A DNA stretch of 64,000 nt, taken from assembly GCA_949361645.1 (NCBI GenBank), contig OX442420.1, forward strand, positions 9,192,735 to 9,256,734, in the 5' to 3' direction. Below are positions 56,257 to 64,000 of the stretch, piece after piece. Below the pieces are notes generated by a model that ran no database searches, was not told where the DNA came from, and was given only the letters and a program-made list of their open reading frames with translations. This DNA comes from Spongilla lacustris (Eukaryota; Porifera; Demospongiae; Spongillida; Spongillidae). Made by a program: the position numbers and the translations under genes. Positions within the stretch are counted from its first letter, which is position 1. Every line of letters starts with the position of its first letter.

Positions 56257-58281
56257 GGGTAGATTCGGTAGTGTTCGGCAGTCGCGCGAAAATTTGATGT
56301 ACAATAAATAGCCCTACAGATATTCGGAATTTAAAAAATATGCTAACTGCACTTTTAGAAACCTAACCCACCTTAGAACAACAGTATCACTCAATATTGT
56401 TTTGTTTTTGTCTATTGTAAATGCAATGAAATATTAAAGTCACTACGGTTGCGTTCGGCAGTAGTCGGCAGCGCTAAGGGTTATTTCGGCAGTGCGATTA
56501 GGCAGTGTTCGTCACCGCATATAGCACATGCAATCATTCGAAATGAGACATATAAACATTCTTACTATTATACCCGGTATAAAATGAGTAAAATAGCTCC
56601 AGATCTAGGTATCATCAGTCAGCATTGAGGCATGCTATATACTTGCATGCAGGAATTGGAATCATCGTTACGGTATTAATTATAAGCACCCTATAGACAT
56701 CTGGCAATTGCAACTTGCACTTCAGGCCTGTGGAGCTCAAGTCACAGGTTTAATTGTCACTGTCTTCAGCAAGATTTGTACAGTTTGGTTAAATGTATTC
56801 CTCTTTATCTTCACTTTCAAAAGAGAAATATACTCTGTGAACTTCTGGGATGCACTGAGGTGGCATGTGATGTTTCATCGCACTTCTGACACTGCACCCA
56901 CTTGCATTCTACGTCATCTTGTTCTTGTTGAAAGAAACTGGAATCACACACCATACATTTCCAATCACCATCAGAATCATCTTCGTCTTTTTGATCTTTT
57001 CATTCCTTGTGTTTCTCTGCTCTTTTTTCCTCTTTCTCATCTCCTTTCTTACCTTTCCCTTTCTCAACTCCTTTCTTACTATACCCCGAAACCAGCAATA
57101 GCCTGGCCTGCCATCCTTGAATAGATTTCTACGTTTATCTGCCTTGACAACCTTGGCAACAATATCACAGAGATCCTGCCTATTTATGGGGAAGCTGCAT
57201 TTCATACAGAATGCCGGCGGCTGCTAGCATTGCTTCCTCAGCCTTTGTCAACACAGTACTAGGACCCATTTTTCTATCCTCTGGTCTCTTTCCATCCAAC
57301 TAGTCACAGAGTGTGGATCGTGGTACACCATAGGCCTATGATGCTGCATGCCTGGACATGTGACCTCCCTTACTTTATTTATAGCAGCGATCAATAAAAT
57401 GTGAGGGAATGAAGCACCATGCAATGGCAATCATGCTATGGTTTTACAATTAGTTACACTGATCTCAGTCTTAACCAAAAAAAGTGAAATGAATTGATAT
57501 ATATATATATGTATAATTATAATTGCATGGTACTCAAGAATGTGTCATTAATTGCTGACAGAGAAATGACAAAACTGTAGTACATGTATTTTTGTATTGC
57601 ACCAGCTGCCTGTAAAAGTTGGAGGACAAAGCAAAAAATTATATTTCATATAGGATACCATATGCCCCCCCCCCCCCCCCCCCCCCCCACCCCCACCCCC
57701 CGGACGAACACTCCTTCCAGGCAATATTTTGCTCTGTGATTCATATATTAGAAACCTACCATGCACTTGAATAACCTTAACATATATCTTTTTATTGATA
57801 AAGTTTTTTTTTTCTTTTTTGCAGTGTTCGTCCCCTATGCCGAACACACCCAAATTGCTTGATTCGACCATGGTGTGTTCGACCCCCATTGAAATTCTTC
57901 GACATTTCAGATTTGTATGTAGCAAAACATATTTTGTGGTAGTGTATTCAGTTCTTAGTTCAGAAACAACCCCAAAAGTTAAAACCGATGAAACTTGCCT
58001 GACAAATGCTGGTTGCCCCTATCGCACCTTTTAACAGTTGCGCACCGTACGTTGCGCCATTTTAGTCAAAAAATTAGGTTGGGTAAACAAAAGTAATATT
58101 ACTCGCTACATGATCATGAAATTTTGTAATGAAACTTTAACTGAACTGGCTGAAAACTAACTCCTTGGAGATTGTGTTCGATCCATCGTTTCAATTTTAA
58201 AGCGTTCGGTAAGCCTTAGCCCCTTTTTAGAAGCGTTGGGGGCCGAACACTACCCACTGCCGAACATACCCTACGCTACCC
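56257..58281. mobile_element. Pogo/Tigger-like element, internally deleted
   Basis: Left end GGGTAGATTCGGTAGTGTTC and right complement GGGTAGCGTAGGGTATGTTC both lead into TTCGGCAGT words. TA flanks both ends (56255-56256, 58282-58283), the Tc1/mariner-pogo target duplication. Sub-terminal GTTCGGCAGT motifs recur (56455-56515, 57825-57845), perhaps transposase-binding sites. Inside is a degraded pogo-type transposase fragment. A C24 run lies at 57665-57688. Confidence 0.7.
56830..57390 (-). pseudogene. Pogo/Tigger-like transposase relic (HTH ends plus zinc finger)
   Basis: Read across stops and shifts, the order is a Psq-like HTH (AYGVPRSTLCD near 57320), GPSTVLTKAEEAML near 57260, a Tc5-like HTH segment (DLCDIVAKVVKADKRRNLF and GRPGYCWFRG near 57120-57190), then a highly charged stretch and a zinc-finger-like tail (DWKCMVC ... 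KWVQCQKCDE near 56870-56970). The whole DDE catalytic core is missing between the HTH and the tail, so an internal deletion removed it. Confidence 0.65.
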
Positions 58282-58521
58282 TATTTTAACAATAAGGGCA
58301 ACTAACGCAGTCCTTGGTAATGCTATGTTGTACACCCTCACCTTAATCAGCAGCCGTGCCGTATACGCGTAGGTCAGGGTAGCTCAGCCGCTATATTTTG
58401 CTCCACTAATGGCTAACAAAAACCGCTATAGTAGGCACTAGCCTAACCGTGCGCTCAACAGCATCTCTAGCTACTGTAGGCCTTATATTTACATGGATGA
58501 TGGATCGCAGCGGATCGTTCA

Positions 58522-60283
58522 GTGTAGACTATTTAGTTGAAACAGAGATCATATATAGAGGGATTGGAAACGAAGCCAATCAACACTAATCAACGCGGAC
58601 AATGCTACCAATGACTTTTAAGGCTTCAGGTGCAGCTACTAAGGATCTTCTGAATATGCTAGAAAAGGGCAAGTTTTGATCATTACTAACACACACACAC
58701 ACACAATGGGTAGTGTTCTTTTACAAGCTCCATTCTAAGGCTCTTCGAGTTCTGCACTGTCTTTCTGGGCCATGCACTTGACTGTTTAAGAGATCATCTC
58801 AGTAGACACAGCAGCAGGTCTTCTTGCTGGTGATGTGGATGTGATGGCATGGATATGAAGGAAGAGATAACATTTGTAATCTCCTCCCAAGCTGGTCACT
58901 TGAACTTGTCTTCAAATCTTTACAAAAACGTGAGGAAGGGAATGATACAGGTAGCCCTGAAGTAGGGATGCAGGTAGTGAATGTTCACAAGTGTTTCATG
59001 CTCAGGAACTCTTTTAACACAATTGGTATGCTGGTCACAACCATGACAAACACATGTATGCGATCCCGAGGAATTGAGACAATAAGCGACTTGCCTCCTT
59101 TTCCTTCTTACCTGGTTCTTCACTGGGCGTAATTGGAATCGCCGTCTACCCATACCCACAAAAAAATCAGATATAAATAACAGAGATCGCTTAATACGTA
59201 AAAGTACCCTCTTCGACTAAAACACACAATGCACAGTCGAAATCATGTGCAAGAGAATTTTTTTGGTATAGGATGGCGTAGATACGGTTCCACAAAGTTA
59301 CGCTTGGTAAAACGAATTTCGCGGTCAAAAATCGATATAGCGGACGCGATAGACACGATGGCTTAATAAAAACCCCACGGTCGACTACAACAGACTATGC
59401 ACAATCACATTTTGTAAAGTTTGAGCAGAATACCCACTGCGTTTAGGAACAGTACCCCCACAAATACGTACACGCGCAAGTAAAGTACCTTACGAAGACT
59501 TGTTCGTAAATAAATAACTATATTTACTTAAGGCAAGTATTTTTGCGCATTTGCTGATACCGAAACACAGCTAACTCACCAAGGCTGATGCACACCAGCA
59601 GATTTTCTATCCTTCCCTCCAAAAATCCACCCCTTCCAACACATATAGAGGTGTGAATCGCACTATTGAGCATTGCCCGCGAACGCAAGTACAGGAGTCT
59701 ATGGCGCACGTGATTCGTTTCCAATCCCTCTATATATGATCTCTGGTTGAAACGAACACGAGTTAACTCACGTGACGTATTGCGTACTTTAGCTATTTAA
59801 TAATTCCCCTATTGCAAGATTTTTGGCTGGGCCGTTTTCAATCATTCTACGTCGAGTCTTTTAATTCCTTTCATTGATCGCGATGCACAGTGATATGCAT
59901 TACATGTACTTGTTAAACCATATCACTTGTGCATCGCGATCAATGAAAAATAATAAGACTGTGTTAACCTGTAACCGTTAACCTGAGCTGAAGCGTGCTG
60001 GAGAGAAAGTGAACGGCTGGAACGACCCCAGTGGGGGAGCTACAGCGCTCCCCCATATCCCTTAGCTGGAGCGGGAGGGGGCGACGCCCCCACCTCCTTT
60101 CCCTTACCCTCTACCCTTTGCCCCCCCCCCCCCCCCCCCCCCCCCCCTCCTCCCCTGGAATTGGCGTAGAATTATCTATAGCGAATTGTTTTGTTTTTTT
60201 TTTAATAGCTACGATCGTAATGGTGTATATGTAATACGTCACGTGAGTTAACTCGTGTTCGTTTCAACTAAATAGTACACGGC
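58522..60283. mobile_element. Outer inverted-repeat element, host of a nested insertion
   Basis: Terminal repeats GTGTA(GA)CTATTTAGTTGAAAC (58522) and GTTTCAACTAAATAGTACAC (right end) continue as GAACACGAGTTAACTCACGTGACGTATT at 59754-59781 and its complement near 60235-60265. The left repeat is split by the element at 58544-59745. Without the insertion it is ~560 bp. A C27 run sits at 60121-60147, and a strong hairpin (TCATTGATCGCGATGCAC) at 59871-59945. Confidence 0.7.
58544..59745. mobile_element. hAT-like element nested in the outer element's terminal repeat
   Basis: Ends AGAGATCATATATAGAGGG and CCCTCTATATATGATCTCTG are inverted over ~30 bp. GTTGAAAC occurs on both sides (58536-58543, 59746-59753), an 8-bp duplication within the outer repeat, whose sequence resumes exactly. 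A 79-codon minus frame (58920-59159) is Cys-rich (CVCHGCDQHTNC), of unknown origin. Confidence 0.82.
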
Positions 60284-60523
60284 CAGCTTTTTAACAATGA
60301 ATCACTGACGTTAACGCTTGCGTAGCGTCTCGAGTAGTACACGGGTGAATCACAACTTTTCGGGAGCAGTCGTGCTACGCCTCTTAAAATATCACGGGTG
60401 AATCATTATCAACCGCACCTGATTCATGTGTGAAATAGCTGATGAAGAAGTTTAGAGCTATACCGTAAATCCTTATTTAGCGCACTTTTAATGTTTTTTT
60501 ATTCTTCGCTTGTTACCAATCTT
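60284..60523. other. Short intergenic stretch
   Basis: A repeated ACGGGTGAATCA word (60341, 60388) and GTAGCGTCTCGAGTAG/GTGCTACGCC inverted words suggest a small mobile remnant. No gene. Confidence 0.35.
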
Positions 60524-63500
60524 TTAAATATTATTTGCAATGCAGTAAACATTATAACAGTACACAGTATTACTCCAGTCATGTTTCAAACGCAATGTGT
60601 TTTCAGTCACTCTCTGTCGTTCCATCCTGGTAGCAATATGCATAGAATCCACAACACATGTTGAGGAGCACTGATGTACCACTGAAATGGCACAAACAAT
60701 GGCAGCAGGAGAAAGGACTCGAATGACCTTTGTAAGTGTCAGAAGTGGGCAATCAAACTGGTTGAGGCACGGCTGTTCACTGGCCACCATGTGAGGATCC
60801 ATATGCTGTACCATACAGTACCGGGTGCTGTCACTTTCGAAGCAGCTCAATAAGATTCCTACCTCCATCTATAATAGCACTGTACATGTAATAAAGGACA
60901 CACTTATTTGGTGGACTTACAGGAGATCCAACCCTGTCTACGTATAGCACAGTCACCCACATCAACAGTGTCACATTCAGCTGTCACTGTTGCTTTGCCC
61001 CAGGTGACACGAGTTTGCAGGTTAATGGTGGGAGGGAGAAGCAGCCTATAATCAACATGTTCATCTATCAGAGTGGCGATAGACATCTCCCCAAGTTCCT
61101 GTATTTGAATCAATACAGATCCCAACTGAGTTGGCCTATGTACACTTATCTAGGGTTGCAGAGCATTAGCATAATATACCAACACAGTGTTAAAAAAAAA
61201 CCGTGATCACCTTACGAAGTGCCCCGTGACAATAGATGGCTTTATCACATATAGATGGCATTCCTGTCAGGAAATCCTCAACCTCTGATGACTGATATAA
61301 CTGCATCACACCATCACCACATCTGATGAGGAGACATTATTAAAAATACAAAATGATAAAAGTCAATACTCACTGCATTTCAGATTGATCTAAATGACCT
61401 CCAGAACAGAAAAATCGTATGCTCTCCTGGATTGTAAAACTGTTTGCAATGTCTTTGCTAGGAGCATGTTTATTGGCATATATGTTACGAGATCTGATCA
61501 CACCATTATAGCTCTCACATCTATAAAATCCATAGTAAGTAACACAGATGCTGAGTCACAATAAAGCTGTACCTTTCAGTGTTGAACCCTGATGGCGGAC
61601 CGAACTGAAGCATGTGATCTGGCAGGTGAAGGAGGAGATGGATTTTGAGCTTGCTCCTTAGCTCGGGACAGTGTCTATCCACAGCTTGCGCAAATCCAAG
61701 ACACACAGACTTCATGGACTCAACCTTGTCAGGTGTAAACCGCTCACAATATACAAGCTTGAACACCTGTACAGATATGTATATAAATGTGTAACACATA
61801 CAATGACATGTACCTTTGAAAGAGCCAACCATACTTCAGTTTCACCTGGTGATACTAAAGGTGAAAACACAAACAGTGCAAGCTGTGCCAAGGTTTTAAA
61901 ATCACGCCCCACAAATGATTTGTAGTACTTTGAGATATCTCGTGAGGGACGCAATTCAAAGCCGGAGAGAGGGAATGAGGCAATGTGAGCCAAAACCTCT
62001 TTGCGTTGGTGTGGTGAAAACCGAGCCATTAAGGACCTTAGCATGTACTTGTATGGACCCAGAACAAGAGTATGCAAGGCTTCCACTGGTGTAGACCTAC
62101 ATATATTGAAAATGCATTATATATACAAACCACGTACTGATGTGCATCCACAGCTAGCTCAAGCATTGGGTTTGGTTTGCAGCTTGTTCCTAACTGTGTC
62201 TGCATCTGCTTCCGCTCCCTCTTCGTAGGCAGAGACTGTATACGCTGAATTTGCGCTACAGTAGCTGTTTTGGTCCTGAGATTACCAATGCCCTGGAGAC
62301 CACTGGAAACATCCACCTTGACATGATTTTTTTTTGGTAAGTGCAGTCTGACATCTGAATGCAAAGTGGCACTTACTGTGCAAATCCTGCAGTACATCAC
62401 CGCTGTTGCTCCCAGTTGACTGCATATTTCTGCTCCACGAGGATTGTCACATAGAAAACTTAAAATTGGTGCAACAACAATCACTTTGCATTGCAAAAAG
62501 GCATTAAATACAACAATCCCCTCACTAGCGGGACTGCCATCTCCATGACCGGTGCCTTGTTGGAGGCACAGATGAAATGAATGTTGTGCAACTTGGCATT
62601 ATCTTTCTGTGAAAGTCCTGCTAATAGGAAATTCCAGGAGTTAAACTTGTTCCACACTTTGGACTTATTTCCACTGGTGTCATCAGAGAAGATGGAGATT
62701 GGTGCCATAATAACAGGCAGCCCTCCACATCCAATTGACTTTGCCTTCATGGGATGTGGTGAAGACAAAGTGATGTACTCCTACAGAAACAATGTTTTAA
62801 AAGTGGACAATGTGTAATACTTGTTTGCTTACATCATCAGTAAGTCGCACTAGGCAGCCATCTTGATACTGGAATATTTTAAGAGCCCATGTTTGTAATT
62901 CTGGTAATACAGCTTTAATGCTACACACTGCTATGCACACTGTTTCTGAAAGCACATATCCATTGACAGGAGTACCAGGGTGGTGCTCTAGCTTGTGTGC
63001 ATTGGCATAAATACCATCTTGGCCTTCCTGGAAGAGGAGTGTAAAGTAATGCACACACATTTGGCTCAATGTACACCTTACGTGGCAAACAAACTGGAGA
63101 ACTTGGCCTATAGACGTGACTCCAGAGATTCCAAACTCAACAAAATCCCCCAGAAATACATTGCCACAGGGTGCAATAGCCATAGGCGCGAAAAAACGTT
63201 TGTCATTTCTCCAGCGTAAACCATGGTACATTTCCCTAAAACATATCACATGAACAATTAACGGGCAATTACAAATTATGCACAAATACCTAAATTCTCC
63301 CTTTGGTACAACTGGAAAGCAAACCAGATTTTTTCCAATTTCTGGAATTCCAAAACACAACTTAATGCTGTTTGAGACTGAATTGGTGTAAAATGGTATG
63401 CCAGTGCTGGTGAGGTGCTACGAAGTTTACAAATAAAATAAAGTGAATCTCTCAAATGTGTGCCTTTACCATTTTGGGAGTGAAATATCCAGGCAGCCTG

Positions 63501-64000
63501 TACTTGGCTAGACGAGATAAGCTAGGCACTGCTGAACACAAGGTCCTCAAAGTGTGGAGTATAAATTTCAAGTTTGATTGTCCCTATATGCAATCACATA
63601 ATAAGAATCAGAATAGCAGGTATGCACATGTAACTTTACCATTGGTCTTGGGCTATGCACTATGAGGTAGGCCATGGCAAGTAGCTTTGATGCAAAAGGC
63701 TTGTACAAGTTTGCTTCACTTAGATGGCTCAAGCTAGAATCTACCGTATTATAGTATGTAAATTACACATGGACTAAAGTACAATGGGTTATCTTACCAA
63801 CAACGCTAGCACTCTCTTCTCTTTCGGCACTGACTACAGCTGGTGGCTCAATGATGTCCGATTCAAAAACACCTTCAAAATCATCGACATCGTCTGCATG
63901 TACTGAAAAAATGTTTTTTTTTGTTTACATATCCAAAATATTTTTACACTATTACTTACTATAGCAGGATTCACCCTCTGTGACAACAGGGCCACTGTCC
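60524..64000 (-). CDS. Multi-exon conserved protein of unknown function, transposon-like family (5' end outside window)
   Basis: About 16 exons were traced by splice signals and phase, 5' to 3': 64000-63960, 63902-63798, 63740-63640, 63583-63470, 63417-63290, 63235-63082, 63027-62833, 62780-62377, 62316-62138, 62096-61814, 61766-61573, 61520-61374, 61322-61211, 61125-60921 and ~60868-60524. Key motifs: SKVWNKFNSWNFLLAGL, FLCDNPRG, YCRIC, YYKSFVGRDFKTLAQLALFV, HLLLHLPDHMLQFGPPSGF followed by NTER, and a C-terminal VHQCSSTC...RQRVTE...KHDWSN. I recall this pattern from an uncharacterised family abundant in basidiomycete fungi and invertebrates, probably of transposon origin. Two problems: exon 62780-62377 needs a one-base shift near 62520, and the last junction does not keep phase, so the copy may be damaged. 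Confidence 0.68.

Overview
This window is eukaryotic, most likely from an early-branching marine metazoan; a sponge or cnidarian is my best guess, not proven. The evidence is spliced genes with short GT-AG introns, a single-exon seven-helix receptor, a clear PDCD7 orthologue (a minor-spliceosome protein), an AIG1-type GTPase, abundant TACATGTA-like words and a very high load of DNA transposons and tandem repeats. No rRNA, tRNA or CRISPR array was seen.

Layout. 1-7 kb: an intact 7TM receptor gene (1109-2146, +), two fold-back elements, and a decayed receptor copy (5658-7062) split by an 878-bp inverted-repeat element. 7.9-12.8 kb: an eight-exon PDCD7 (U11/U12-59K) orthologue on the minus strand; all eight exons could be placed with consistent phases, and five of its seven introns plus its 3' flank carry micro- or minisatellites. 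13.3-17.4 kb: a complete-looking two-gene DNA transposon, with a SWIM/YqaJ nuclease gene (+) facing a THAP/DDE transposase gene (-), inside matching terminal inverted repeats; I assign it to the ISL2EU type. 18-19.7 kb: an AIG1/GIMAP-like GTPase with a Cys/His-rich centre and a C-terminal J domain. 21.9-22.6 kb: a four-fold zinc-ribbon-like protein. 23.4-25 kb: a 1.6-kb near-perfect inverted repeat. 25.4-26.2 kb: decayed sequence resembling RAG1 N-terminal zinc modules. 26.2-29.9 kb: a broken Ty3/Gypsy-like retrotransposon. 30-37.7 kb: several non-autonomous hAT-like and fold-back elements, and three candidate small exons.

37.7-49.6 kb is the most unusual part: a ~12-kb giant fold-back element. 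Its ends match the 830-bp fold-back at 3 kb. Its arms are mirror copies, and each runs into a long array of a ~115-bp unit, plus strand on the left and minus strand on the right. Between them lie a 15-copy 41-bp satellite and a unique spacer. A 1.2-kb hAT-like element with an exact 8-bp target duplication has inserted in the left arm only, so it arrived after the palindrome formed.

49.6-60.3 kb: AT-rich sequence, an ~800-bp almost pure purine tract, a second copy of a dispersed ~440-bp repeat, a pogo/Tigger-like relic with TA flanks, and one inverted-repeat element nested inside the terminus of another. 60.5-64 kb: a multi-exon minus-strand gene of a conserved, functionally unknown family (HLPD...FGP...FNTER motif) that runs off the right edge.

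The host genes share no evident pathway. The window reads as transposon-rich sequence in which a few host genes are embedded.
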